Shown in pieces: positions 21,149 through 32,735 of a stretch of 51,124 nucleotides of DNA (the stretch's first letter is position 1; each line of letters starts with the position of its first letter). The notes under the pieces were generated by a model, which saw only the letters and a list, made by a program, of their open reading frames with translations, was not told the DNA's origin and ran no database searches. A program made the translations under genes and the position numbers. The stretch is from Gamarada debralockiae (Eukaryota > Ascomycota > Leotiomycetes > Helotiales > Hyphodiscaceae), in the NCBI GenBank assembly GCA_002803225.1, contig NXFV01001373.1, positions 1 through 51,124 on the forward strand. The letters run 5' to 3'.

Positions 21149-23268
21149 ATGCGACTCTTGCGAACTACAACCTTACGATTGGAGGAATTCTTCGCGGGCA
21201 ATGGGGGCTCATATTTTTACAAACAGCAAGTCATCGATCAGAGGTTACAAAACCAAGGAATTCCCAAATACGCCATACTCTCCCACACATGTGAGTCCAC
21301 CAAGCCAAGGTTCATATTTCCCCTTCTTTCGGCGAAATATTCAGCAAGAACTTGTAATCCAAACTGAAATGTCGATCACCGCAAACAATCCTGGGTCATA
21401 CAGGAACCAGAACGGGCTGACTTCCTCAACTCATTAGGGGGTACTGAAGAAATCTCCTTTCAGGATATTACTGGAGATAGAACCATTGCAGATAAGAAAG
21501 CAGGATTTGGCAAACTTCGAGACAGTTGCAGACAAGCTCGTGCCGATGGCTATGCATATATTTGGATCGACACTTGCTGTATCGATAAAACAAGCTCTGC
21601 CGAATTATCCGAGGCCATAAATTCGATGTATCAATGGTACAAAAACTCTGCGATTTGCTACGTATATCTATCAGATGTTCTTATACATCCTGAGATCCCA
21701 GTTTCAATTCAGTCTCGGCATCCTTTCTACAAGGAAGATTTCTACAAGGAAGATTTCTACAAGGAAGATGGCATCCCATACGGTTCATCAAGTCTCTACT
21801 CCCGGTGGTTTTCTCGAGGATGGACATTGCAAGAGCTGCTGGCTCCGTCCAAGCTCCAATTCTTCGATAAGAACTGGAGCTCTATTGGGATGAAAGAAGA
21901 TCATATGGACACCATTTCCGGAATCACTAATATCGATCTTTTTGCCTTAAATGGAGGGGACTTGCAACGACTAAGTATTGCTCGCCGGATGTCATGGGCT
22001 GCCAATCGTCGGACTACCCGTATCGAGGACAAGGCGTACTGTTTACTTGGAATATTCAACATCAACATGCCATTGTTGTATGGAGAGGGTGCCAATGCCT
22101 TTATTCGTCTGCAAGAAGAAATATTGAAGGTTTCGAACGACCAGTCACTCTTTGCTTGGAAGCATCCAACAGTGGAATTTTATCAAGATGAGGGTGTAGA
22201 AGATTACAAGCCTCAGGGTCTTTTGGCGCCAAACCCGGAAGTCTTCCAGGACTCTGATGCCATTTCACAATTCTATTCCGAAACTCCAGGACGTGCCACT
22301 TTAGCATCTACTAACAAAGGAGTTCAGGTTGAATTCTTGATGTGTCAGGATATGGGTTACCAATCTGGTTTGGTATATTTAGCGATGTTAAATTGTCCTA
22401 TTGGGCAAGTTCCCGGACGGCTACCAGCGATCCACCTAAGACGACTTTCTCCTAGTAGTGAGCAGTACATACGTGTTGATATGTCTCAACTCTTCATTTT
22501 TAGTTCTTATGACTCGGCGGGTCGGATTGAGTTAGAGGGTTTCGACCCAAGGAAGCCACAGCGTCAGTTGGTGGAGATTCGTTCAAGTAAGCCTGTTTTT
22601 GTCAGCACGTTTGTTCGATTTCATTCTAATGTTCCTGGAACGTAGGGGCTTTATTCTTAGACTGGACTGTCCAGACTATCTTCATCAAACAAGATACTCA
22701 GTTTGCGTTACCCCCCGGATTCTGGTTGGTAATTCCTGAACCTTTTTCTGAGTCCGACATGGTTGTTGCTGAAGCATATCCACGAAACCTCTGGGATCCA
22801 ACAACTAGAGTCCTGCAGCCCCAGGTTGATCTCAGACAAGGGAATAGGAATCTAGAAGCCAGGAAATTGGGTGCGCTTCTCATCAGACTGGAGGATATTC
22901 ATGTAGATTTTTCAACTATTCGCATCATCGATTGCGTTCTTATTTTTGGGATTACATATGGAGGATCAATTCCATGGTGCCACCTAAGTCCTGCAGGAGA
23001 AGTTAAAGCCGAGAGGTTGAGCTTTGGCCCTCAGGAGCAAGCTGGTTATTTCCAAAAGACCCGTACCAATACCTATCTACAGAGCAAATTCGACAGCTTT
23101 CGTGTCGACCCCTTCGCACTTCCTACGGATCTGGAGGCAAAAAGACACGTACATATTTGCCATATTCTGCAGCTAGTTACTGTAGCTGAACTTAAAATTG
23201 TGTCGGGAAAGGAAGTTTACCTCCTTCACTTGCTCACCATGTCCAAATATCCAGGTGGAAAAATTTAG
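21149..23268 (+). CDS. HET-domain protein, full length
   Basis: Three exons: 21149-21290, 21438-22586 and 22661-23268 (introns 147 and 74 bp; donors GTGAGT and GTAAGC, acceptors ATTAG and CTTAG). 1899 nt, 632 aa, no stop. The first junction rebuilds the invariant Trp of ILSHTWG. HET blocks: MRLLRTTTLRLEEFF, IPKYAILSHTWGTEEISFQD, AYIWIDTCCIDKTSSAELSE, YQWYKNSAICYVYLSDV, SRWFSRGWTLQELLAPSKLQ, RRMSWAANRRTTRIEDKAYC and LLGIFNINMPLLYGEGANAF. The C-terminal 350 aa is the usual unassigned tail with WTVQTIFIKQD and a PPGFWLVIPEPF segment. Residues near the YLSDV block carry three tandem copies of KEDFY. Predicted role: heterokaryon incompatibility and cell death. It lies inside the inverted-repeat block. 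Confidence 0.9.
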
Positions 23269-23510
23269 ATAATCGAATGTCAGTGGATAGGAATTCTAGT
23301 TGCTAAGACAACGAGAACGACTTTGAAAGACAAAGTTCGCTGATCAAGATACAGGGGTATGCCATACACCAAAAAATCGAATCTCATATCGCTCTCATCG
23401 AAGTTTAGCCCGTGCTAATCTACACTTAGAGTCAGCGCTAGAAATATCATGTTGGCTCCTGTTTAGACCTCATCAAGCTTCACATCCGTGATCATTTACG
23501 CATAATTTTA

Positions 23511-23692
23511 ATTCAATATTCCTTGCACTCCTTCTACACTCGCCCGTAAACAACGCCCGGTGGAATTATTACCTCGGCCGTTGTCGAGGCTGCAATAAAG
23601 AGGCTCTTTGATTGAACCAGAATGGAGATGAATCAGCCTTACTTCCTGCGGAGTCACGTCCAACGACTTGTATTTGAACAAATTAGTTGTTT
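23511..23692 (-). pseudogene. HET-6-type N-terminal fragment
   Basis: The frame reads TTNLFKYKSLDVTPQEVRLI then HLHSGSIKEPLYCSLDN, resembling the opening of HET-6-type proteins (Y-x-x-L-D...IRLL-x-L...I-x-C-x-L). The expected YEALSYVWG block does not follow; the frame loses similarity and stops. Antisense to the full HET gene and about 240 bp past its stop. Similarity judged by eye only. Confidence 0.35.
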
Positions 23693-23887
23693 GATCCATA
23701 ACCAGGAGCACAATCAAGCACCTCAATGAAGTAATACCCAAATGGATATGAAAAAAGAGACACACTGAACGTTGCTGAGTTTTCTTCTTTCCGTAAAGAC
23801 TACGTGCCGTGACATAATTGAGGATAAAGATGCTAGAGAGGAATCAGGACGCTTACTCTTGTGGAACGAAGATTGAAGGATTAGAGT

Positions 23888-23975
23888 TGAACTACCATAA
23901 TAGTAGTCATCAATCTATGGTAGTGATAAATATTTACGACTACCATAGAGTTTTTCGTAAATATTGACAAATATA

Positions 23976-24006
<31 letters not shown>

Positions 24007-24034
24007 TGACGACGACCATGGAACAGCTTGACGG
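23888..24034 (-). repeat. Right arm of inverted repeat
   Basis: Reverse complement partner of 19007-19135, expanded by an (AT)n run. Confidence 0.8.
23971..24006. repeat. (AT)n microsatellite
   Basis: About 36 bp of alternating A and T with one G interruption, inside the right arm; the left arm lacks it. Confidence 0.95.
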
Positions 24035-24714
24035 AGAGCTTGGGACTAGAAGAGAATCCCCTAAGCATACTCAGGCTGATTCAGCGGCGTGCTTAGGGCT
24101 CAGGGCTCAGCTCAGATTAGAGCAGCAAACTTCTTAGGTCCAAAGACAGAAATGGAAAAAGCTTTTGTCGACATTGCGACTTCGTAACTCCTGTTTTGCC
24201 AGACTGTGCAAGTCAGATTCCGATATCAGATTCCCAGCTCTGCGCTAGTAGAACCGCAGGCCCCTCTATGCTTCTGCAGTATCAAGGCATGGGATCTCAA
24301 CAATATATCATACAATTCTATTATAGACTCTACTACACGGCCTCAATCACAATATAGAGAGATGTGGTTAATGGGATTGAGATGACGGGGTACAGACAAT
24401 TGGGAGTGATATGTAAGATCGAGACAAAGAACAGATAAGGCGATGCGAAGGCAGAATTATAAAACACGATGTATAGATGTGACTAGCGCAAAATGAAACA
24501 CCTCAGAAACAGAGGTCCAAGCCTCAAGTTTCCGCGGTATTTCGTTTGGTGTCGATCAAGATATAAGCAAACTCCGTCGACCCGACGCGGACACTTGCTT
24601 TCCCCGAATATAAGCTTACGTGAGAGGACAAACCGACTATTATATACACCGCTGTCATTCCACCGCCGCCCACCAGTTTTGTTGCGCCTGCCTGCCCGCC
24701 CAATATGTCTTTCT
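24035..24714. other. Intergenic region
   Basis: No supported gene; 5' flank of the GNAT pseudogene. Open frames near 24483-24725 are overlapping chance frames. Confidence 0.5.
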
Positions 24715-25534
24715 ATGGTCCCCAAATATCCTCATACGAAGCGTCTTGTTCTCGAGCTCTTGGCCATAGTATACCCGAGCACTACGAATGCCTCCTTGGG
24801 TCCATGAACAGCCCGACAGCTCATGCACGTATGGAAGATTTCGGAATCCGGACACCTGCAGAATTCGATGCCCTCAGCAGCGCAACGCGTCTTACTAGTG
24901 TCTCTTGCCAAGAAATGGCATCCGATTTCTACTTCTACTATTCCCCCATGGTTCAATCCAATGGACTACGGTGGTAGATCTGAGTTGGAATACCGTGAGA
25001 ATATCGTGATCGCGTGGATGTAGAGCTCGTGGTTGGATAGAGCCCTGTAAACCCCGCGAAAGTCTCCTGATATACTGTCTTCAAGCCAATCAAACGGTGC
25101 GATCTTGCAAACCCCTAGTTCATTAGATTGAACCGGGGACGGGATAGTATTGTATCCTACGAATCGGTTCTAAAGATGGTCCTATGATTGGCGGAGTCTC
25201 AGCTGCGCAGCGAAGTGCCTCCGTGACGTCAGACATTTGATGGTGAATTTTAGAAGCTTATGTGGGCAAAGGCTATGCGGCCGAGGACGCGAAGGAATTC
25301 CTCCGCTACCTTCACGAGGGCTTTGGGCTGCAGGAGATTATGACTTGGCCGGGATCGACGAATCAAGAGAGCCGCAACTTGGCCCGGAAGCTGAGCTTTG
25401 TGGAAGGTGGTTCTGTTCGCCCGAGGGAAGAGCCGGGAAAAGTTGATGGCGTCTACATTCTGCCTGGCATGCAATTCACATCTGACGAGGATCTTACTCT
25501 TTCAATGTGGGGCGATGAAGCATCGACTGGATAG
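24715..25534 (+). pseudogene. GNAT-family N-acetyltransferase, broken
   Basis: Pieces of one acetyltransferase occur in order but in different frames: MVPKYPHTKRLVLEL (24715-), then frame-shifted LGHSIPEHYECLLGSMNSPT and MEDFGIRTPAEFDALSSATR to about 24947, a gap of about 200 bp with no similarity, then IGSKDGPMIGGVSAAQRSAS from 25163, two in-frame TGA codons around 25235-25243 where the family has GWC, and an uninterrupted C-terminal part with AYVGKGYAAEDAKEFLRYLH (the acetyl-CoA loop) and TWPGSTNQESRNLARKLSFV, ending at 25534. A frameshift, an insertion or decayed intron, and two stops make it non-functional. Family identity rests on the motif order. Confidence 0.75.
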
Positions 25535-25750
25535 GCTTGATGCTGTACGTTGGATACAATAAAGCAAAGCATAGTTATAGTTGGTAAGAAGATAAGAAGT
25601 AGCAAGAATGGCTCGTATTAGGTTTCTCTCTTTGAGGGGAATTTTAAAGTCGAAGAGATGCGGCTGATACTTGGAGACTGGACAACTGCTCTGAGACGCT
25701 TATCAGATAATGTCACAATTGGACATTCAAAACCAGGATACGTTCTGCAT

Positions 25751-27592
25751 TCAGGCTCTCGCCCCAGGGTTGAATGCGCGCCAAGTCAAATCGGTGCATT
25801 GAGCAAATCCTGACTGCCCATTTGGATAAAGACGCAAGGACTTTTGCGGTGCGAGTACACATCTCCATCCTTGCTTTATAGCCTTCAGAATCCGTGGCGT
25901 CGTATCCTCGTTAAGAAGCCTGAGGTAACGATCTACACATATTCAGTCAGCTCAATCCACCTTCACGAATGTCCTGCTCAACTCACCGCAGCCCAACCAC
26001 CTCTCACCCACGATCCTCAAGAAATTCCTTAGAATCCTCAACTTTTTCAGTCCCTCATTCGAATCATTATCCATCAATAGCCGCTCCGTCACGATCGCTG
26101 CTGCTTTATACACCAAAAACGTGACAAATGGTGGGAGGATGATGAAATCAATTGATTGCATACCCAGGGTGAAAGGTTCAACTATACTAGTTATGATAGA
26201 GAGAACGGAGATAAGAGACGTCGTAGCGCTGGAATTACAATTCTCAGTTACGCCGGCGATAAGAGGCACTTTGCTACCATTTTCAAATGCTAGGAGAAGG
26301 GCGCTGTTCCAACGTCAGTATCGACGTACCCATCCACAAACCCAAATCTGTAAAGGCTGGTAGCTCACATATTACAAAGACCCCATCCACCGGCATAGAG
26401 GTGGATCCCGGCCCCGATATCCTCATTCAGGATCGTCTGGAGACTGATTAACGTCTGAACGTTCAAAATCAACTCTTCCATGTTGAATGCGTGCTCCGCC
26501 GTAGGGCTGTTTAGGGTGGTATGGATATTATCGAGGAGGGAGGAAGCTTCGAAGAGGCGGACAAGGCGGCAAATGGGGCTTGTCCGGTCTTGATCTTGCC
26601 GGTGGGTCGGGCATACGGTGGGCTTGAGGACATCGTGGAGTAACTGGGATCGTGAACGGGTTAGAGGGGGGTGCGGCCCGGATTCTATGGCTATGTATCT
26701 AGGTACAATAAGTAGATGACGCCAAAGCTTCAACTCTGGGAGCTCTGTCAAAAGGGGCTCACCTATCTAAGATTAGAATTCCACACCAAGTCAATACTGT
26801 CTCCTCTAGCTTTGCCTCGTCATCTAAAGAGTGAGAGGGCGAAGCATCTGCCCCTGGGTGAATTTCAAGTGCATCTGAGGCTCTGACTGTGGCTCCAATC
26901 GAGATATAAGCTGCTGGGTAGAAGCCATGGGCGACTTCGAAAAGAGTCACCAAAATCCTTGATTGGACGATCAGAAAAGAATTTATACCAAGTCCTTCGG
27001 TTGAGGTAATGCTGCTCTTGGTATAGAGATACAGGGAATTGAATTCGGAGGGATCATTGTCATCTTCTGGAGAGGAAGGTGGAGAGGTTGTGAGAAGTAT
27101 AATGGACAGGCAGAGTAATGCGATATCTAGAGGAGCTTCGTCCCATGTTAGTGAGAGTCGGCTCCGTAGCCTAGATATCGAAACAATGGGGAACCATGGT
27201 TCGATTGCTCGGCAGTAGGCTGAGAGAATATCGTCCGGTGTGTGGGGCCCAAGTTCTTGGATGATAGAGTCCTTGAGGTGGCTCGGTGTAAACGCTCCTG
27301 AGCCAAGAAATATCTCTGGTCTGGGGGACGGTGAGGGAATTGGACCCGAGGATGACACCCGTGGGAGTTTGTACTTGCATGGTTTACGGAGTCTACAAAC
27401 GTCCGAGTTAGCAATCTTGTACAGTACGAGTCAACAAGGTTCGTTCCGGTACCTTGTACATAGTCCACAGTCTGGAAGCGCCTTGTCGCATCGCCTTTTC
27501 TGGGTGCTGCATCGTGTGCAAGCTTTCTTGGCAATCAATGCACCGCGTTCGGTGCTCATTCTGGTAACTGACTCCAGTCGAACCGCTGTCAT
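25751..27592 (-). CDS. Zn(II)2Cys6 fungal transcription factor
   Basis: Five exons on minus: 27592-27453, 27392-26763, 26698-26369, 26303-25987 and 25932-25751; introns 60, 64, 65 and 54 bp, all GT-AG. 1599 nt, 532 aa. The zinc cluster spans the first intron: CTRCSTQKRRCDKALPDCGLC then TRLRKPCKYKLPRV, giving all six cysteines in the usual spacing. The middle is the fungal-specific transcription factor domain (PDDILSAYCRAIEPWFPIVS; TWCGILILDRYIAIESGPHP). The C-terminus has IVGERWLGCDRYLRLLNEDT. The start was chosen at the first Met after the promoter; MSTERGALIAKK at 27559 is the alternative. It is divergent from the NmrA-like gene with 386 bp between start codons, so it may regulate that gene and the nearby MFS transporter. 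Confidence 0.9.
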
Positions 27593-27978
27593 AGGATTGT
27601 GTTATGGGTTGTTGGCGGAAAGGAATGTGCGGGGACCAGCGGTATTGAAGGGTTTAAGTGCTTTGTAAGAGCGGGTGGGATCCGCAGGGGTGGGCTGCCG
27701 GTGCGGGATATGCGGGATCGTGAGCGGGAATGCTGTGCGGGCTTTCAAATTGTTATTTGTGTAGTGGACTTGCTTGGAAAACCAATTGCGTGGAATCTCG
27801 GTCAAGAAGAAACAATGAAATGGATGGCTGGACTTCAGTGCGACTGGAGGAACATAAAGGAACGGCCTCTTCCTGCTGGACGAATCCTCCAAATCACCCT
27901 CTGCTCATCACATCCCCAAGCATTGAACCAACATACATCTTGACATAAGGCCCCCAAACCCTGCCTACTTCCTTCACC
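27593..27978. promoter_or_regulatory. Shared promoter of transcription factor and NmrA-like gene
   Basis: A 386-bp gap between divergent start codons. No clear CGG-pair operator was found by eye; GGG/CCG triplets occur near 27660-27720 but with no obvious symmetry. Confidence 0.5.
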
Positions 27979-28928
27979 ATGTCCGAAATAAAATCAATTG
28001 CAATTGCCGGTGTAAGAATTTCGAAAAACGCATAAAAGGAAATGACTGACATCTTCACCAGGCTTCTGGCAGCCTTGGGCCTCATGTCCTCAAAGCACTT
28101 GTCGATGCAAACTTCCAAGTCACGGTTCTCACACGATCCAAAAAGCCAGGAGCATACGACGCAGGCGTCAAAGTTGTCGAAGTAGACTTCACATCCGTAG
28201 AGTCCTTGACAGCCGCGCTCAAAGGCGTTGACGGACTCGTGTCCACGGTGGCTGCTGCTGCTATCGAGAACCAGACTGTCCTCATCGACGCCGCCATTTC
28301 TGCCGGAGTGAAGCGTTTCATCCCCTCCGAATACGGCACTTGCACGACCAGCCCCAAACTCGAAACTCTGCCAATCTACGCCCCATTATTCAAGATCAAG
28401 CAGTATCTGCAAGAAAAGGCGGAGGCGGGAATGCTGACTTGGACTGTCCTTGCATGTGGTGCCTTCTTGGAATTCCTGTTTGGTGGTCCCATGTTGCTGG
28501 ATTTTGCGAATCATAAGGCGGCTTTGTTCGACGAGGGTGACAATAGAATCAGTTCTAATTCCCTGCCGAATGTCGGGAAGGCCATTGTTGGAATTTTGAA
28601 GAACTCTGAGGCTACCAAAAACAAGATCGTGAAAATTTCAGAGGTAATCTTGACGCAGAACGAGTTGTTGAGAATTGCGGAAGGGCTGAGACCGGATATC
28701 AAGTGGGAAATCAGTAAGGTTCAGACAAGTGCGATATTGAAAGAGGGTCTGGACGGAATCAGCGCTGGCGACTTCAGCATGCCGGTAATTATGAAGATAT
28801 TGACAGGAACAGCTTTCGCTGGTGATATTTATGGGTGCGCTTATGATGAGACAGACAATGAACTTCTTGGTGTCAAGGAGTTGGCGGAGGAAGATTTGAA
28901 GAAGCTCGTTGCAGGGAAGCTCGCATAG
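27979..28928 (+). CDS. NmrA-like / isoflavone reductase-type NAD(P)-binding protein
   Basis: Two exons, 27979-28011 and 28062-28928 (50-bp intron, GTAAGA...CCAG). 299 aa. The junction completes the nucleotide-binding loop: IAIAGASGSLGPHVLKALVD (G-x-x-G-x-x-G). RSKKPGAYDAGVKVVEVDFT follows, where the TRS-type Arg suggests NADP(H). VKRFIPSEYGT is the family motif and KIKQYLQEKAEAGMLTWTVL contains the Lys typical of isoflavone-reductase-like enzymes. The length suits the family (about 300 aa). Fungal members are oxidoreductases in secondary metabolism or NADP-sensing regulators; the substrate cannot be told here. Its position beside a Zn2Cys6 factor suggests a small regulated unit. Confidence 0.9.
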
Positions 28929-29902
28929 AGTTGGATAAGGAAGAATTGTAGAACGGTTATGAAGAGAGAATGACCAAAAATTCGAGTAGCAAGAATATTA
29001 AGATCTGCATCATCTTGATCGTGAAGTTTTCATGTTAGACGAACATGATCAAAGCTTTGCATGTTGAATGGCACAGACCTGTGATACCGAATTCATAACC
29101 AAGCTTTGATACTTGACACATTTTAACCCCAATATTTCTTTCAAATATCGATCATGCCTCTGGACGTTGGACAAGTCTCGCGCAATGTCCTGAAGTTGCT
29201 TAATCTCCACGTGACTCGGAACAGGTTCATCGCAGCTCGAGTATGAAGTAGGTCAAACGCATCCAAGCGCTAATACTTGTTGCACCCCTTCGTCATTGAC
29301 TTCTAGACCAAGCCTATAACCGTTGGTCTACAATCGGGTTAGTCTTTGAAGTTGCTTGCCAGTTCACGTGACGGGAATCTTGGAAGGGGGGTTTCTCCAA
29401 CCTTTGACAAAAATCGTAAATTAAAACCCACCTGCGCGCTAATGCTTCAATATTTTCAACTCTTCGACCCATACTCGAACATATTTTCACGCCGGACGAG
29501 TGTCTTGCAGTGGCTCGAGTCCACTGGAGACGCCGGTGACTCGAAAACGCGGGCTGCCGGGCGACGCGTTCTGGTCAATCAGTGCACAGTGCTCGCGTTT
29601 GATACTTCAACAGTCCAGCGACCCAGCATCACCGAGCTGAGAACAAATCATTGTTCAGTCCCAGGGGAATTAGAGGAGTACTAGAAGACAGCTAAGCCTC
29701 ACCAAAGGCTTTGCAAAAGAATGAAATGCAGGTGGTGCACGCGAAGGTTCGGCGTACGGGAAATCCCCAACGACGCGCCAGATCAAACCAATCACGTGTG
29801 CCTTGGTCTGAATTGGCATTCTCCCTTTCTACGACTCCTGACAGTTTTCTTCCAGCAGATAGTATTAGAAAAATTGGCTTCATATTCCGTATCTTTTTGG
29901 TA
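28929..29902. other. Convergent intergenic region
   Basis: No supported gene between two converging transcription units. The 112-codon frame at 29346-29684 (plus) has no recognisable features. CACGTGA motifs occur near 29210, 29366 and 29793. Confidence 0.5.
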
Positions 29903-31837
29903 TTACATTATAATTTCGTCTGCTTGGCTAGCCAGTGAATTGGCTGTGCTCTTTGGCGATTCCGTCGCCTCAAGTGACGTCCTCTGCCGGATAGTTGAAG
30001 CGGTAGAGCTACCTCCCTCCAATGTCGAGCTGTCTAAGCTTTCAAGTGTCTGCCGTGGGGTGGCCGGAACAGAAAAAACCACCGCCGCCACGATTCCGAG
30101 TAGCAACGCCGCAAAGTAGAAGGGCAACCCAGACCAAAGACCTCCGAGCTTGAGACCTTGACCGAACAAGAAGGCCAGCAGAAAGCCAATCACAGTGCCG
30201 CCGATCGTGTCCAGCATTGAGATGGCAGAGAATAGTCCAGTTATTGTGTCCTCCCCTGGAGAATGTGTCATGGACATCAACGCACATCGTGTGGCTATTC
30301 GAAATAGCTGTCCAAATGCGCAAAATATGAGACCTGGTCATGATTAGCATCACACTTCCAATTCTTCGGAAGGTTTTGATGTTCATAGTTTCAGACATAC
30401 CAGTCATTACACTAATGTACGAGCTCGATATTCCGATGACAGCAAAACCTAGAGCTTGGGCTATTGCTGACCCGCGGCTGATAAAGATGTCCTCTACCGA
30501 GAAGTTGAAGCTCGCAAGGAATCCCAATTTTCCAAATATGATCACTGACGCTCCCAAAACTATTGAATTCATGAATGTACTGTTAGCCTGAAGTTTCGAG
30601 GCCTTTGTCGTTTAACGTCAGCTTCGCCCTTATTTCTTTTCTGTTATCTTGCTTACCGCTGCAATTGTCTCGTTAAACCGCTTAGATATGTATTGCTGAA
30701 AAACGCTTCCATCTACAAGCTGTGGAAAGGTTCCTGATGCTAGGCATGTGAGAATAAGCAGCCAGACGCTCCATGATGACGACCGTAAGAAGCTGAATGT
30801 TTCTCTGGATCGCATTGTGACATTTTGATCTCCTGGCGTGTATTCCACTTCATCATTTGTTGAGGAGTCACTTGTAGGCAAAAATTGCACAGCAATAATG
30901 ACGATAATGATCACCGCGAGTCCAATAATTATCGGGACCCAAATGCCATAGCTGGTGATGAGGATGGCAGCAAAATGCATAGACCAAGATGCAGCCAAGC
31001 CAGCTAGTGCTTGCGCAATTGCAAATATGGTAAAGCTGTCGAGGGAGTATATCAGTGCTGTGTCTTTGATTTGTACTCTGAAATTGAAAGTGTCGAACTC
31101 GACGAACGTACGTGTCTTTTAAGTTGTCTTGTCTAAATGTAGCACCACCTATGACCATAAATAGAATTTCTTGTCTCCAATCTGGACCACCGGCGAGAAA
31201 GAGAAAGGCGGAGGATGCCCATGTCCACTGGACAGCAATGGGTTCTGAGAGCACTCTCTGCACTTTTGTCTGAACTTAGAATTTTGCACATCTCCGTACG
31301 AAGGGCGTTAGGGTAATAACCTACGTATGAAGTATTTAAAGAGCAGTGAGCACATATGACCAATGAGATTTAAAGTTAGGACGAATGTTCTTCCACGAGC
31401 GCCATGTGCTCGGAGAAGTCGGATGGTATGGTAGCTTGCCAGAAAACCTGTATTATTGCTGATGAGCAGAGGATCTTATTGAAGTCTCAAGTGAGCTTAC
31501 TTAAGATAGCATCAAAGATCTTTTGGCCGCTGGAAATAAGTGCTACGGTCTCTTGAACGGCGTTGGCCTTGCAAGGGTCCGCAGTAGTCGCGCCGCTTTT
31601 TGATGGTGAGCCATGTTCTCGGTAGTAGTTTGTGCAGATGGCAGATTCGTAGAGGCTTATTTGCGAAGCCTGTGTAATTGAATAAGAGATGGGGATAAGA
31701 ACTAGGATTACCACGTAGTAAAGAAGTACCTTCCATGGTACTCTTGTGCTTTGTGGTGAGTTGGCAGGCAAGGGATCTCTGTAAGGCCGCAGTAATTGCG
31801 CCGTCTCATTTTCTTCCGGATCTTCGACACCATTCAT
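29903..31837 (-). CDS. Major facilitator superfamily transporter
   Basis: Six exons on minus: 31837-31501, 31447-31325, 31274-31112, 31077-30657, 30587-30401 and 30333-29903. 1662 nt, 553 aa. The start was set at MNGVEDPEENETAQLLRPY; an in-frame Met 31 codons upstream (31930) is less likely. A short cytosolic N-terminus leads to TM1 (VLLYYVVILVLIPISYSI), the loop ICTNYYREHGSP...DPCKANAVQ typical of a fungal MFS family, GRTFVLTLNLIGHMCSLLF, GGPDWRQEILFMVIGG, and later segments IPIIIGLAVIIIVIIAVQF-like (WVPIIIGLAVIIIVIIAVQF), FGKLGFLASFNFSVED, ALGFAVIGISSSYISVMTG and LPFYFAALLLGIVAAVVFSV, then a Ser-rich tail. Substrate unknown. The third intron would be only 34 bp, unusually short; without it the frame is lost, so an indel is the alternative. 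The classic DRxGRR-type loop looks degenerate. Confidence 0.85.
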
Positions 31838-32735
31838 TCTTCCAAGTCTTCTCAATTGGGAGTGAACCGTATGCAATTTGTTGGTTTTGAAAGTTGAGAT
31901 GAGTACGTTGCAAGCAGGCAACAGGGCCATGGAAAAAACTCGGGCGTAAATGCGCCATTAGGCAAATGAGTCACGTCACGTGAAAAAGATCTGATTAACA
32001 GTCTGTTTCCAATACATATCTGATGCTATTCAACTCCGAGTATAGTCTCCAGAAAATGCGGGTGTTTCCTACCTTTGTACTGAAGTGCCTTTTATTGGAA
32101 GCGCAGAATCCACGACTGTGATTTTCTTCAAACGAGTGCCTGCGTGTCTCTTCCAATTCTCAATCATTTCCAGAAGTCGCCCCATAAGTATTTCCAAAGA
32201 TTGCGCTTTGTTGATGCGCGATGACTATTCGTTCTCTCCGAAAGGCACAATCAACAGTCTCTTGTAAATGTGCTTCGGCACTGAAGTGCACGCTCGGGAT
32301 TTGACCCATGAACGATAAAATCAGGCTGATCTTTAGTTGCCGCTTGAAGCGAGGTTATGCGATCGGATGTGGGGAAGTGCAAAGCCTTACAGAAGTGCTG
32401 TGGCTCTGGGTGTGGCAGCCCTGGAGGCTGATTCGCTGTGACCCTTTTTAGCCGCCAGCCGTCATTGGGCATTTGAAAGTCTGCATAGGCCGTCTGGTGA
32501 CACATTGGGCATCTACAAGGCGACTTTTAAAATGCAAGCTGGATGAAAGGGTGTGCTGTCTACTCATCTACCAATTCCGCTGCTAGCAGATGAGGCTCTG
32601 GAGGTGGGCAAATTTGCAAATGAGGCTGGCTAGCTCTGTTGATTAAGCATTTTTCGGCATGAGAATACCCTTTGAAGATCGTTTCAATATCTCGAAGACA
32701 AATTACGCCCATCAATTTATACGAAACCAGCCGAT
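31838..32735. other. Divergent intergenic region
   Basis: No supported gene. It is the promoter area of the MFS transporter (left) and the low-complexity gene (right). A TCACGTCACGTGA motif lies near 31970-31982. Frames at 32251-32505 and 32560-32931 (minus) have no recognisable features. Confidence 0.5.

Larger units (their letters stand above)
19007..24034. mobile_element. Candidate large element or block bounded by inverted repeats, carrying a HET gene
   Basis: The arms 19007-19135 and 23888-24034 are diverged reverse complements of each other, with outer ends reading CCGTCA...CTATGGTCGTCGTCAAT inward (CCATGG in the right arm). Between them lie subterminal direct repeats, a 21-bp minisatellite, a complete HET gene and a HET fragment. 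No transposase was found inside and no clear target duplication outside. It may be a non-autonomous transposon that captured a HET gene, or two separate insertions of a short element in opposite orientation. Confidence 0.4.
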
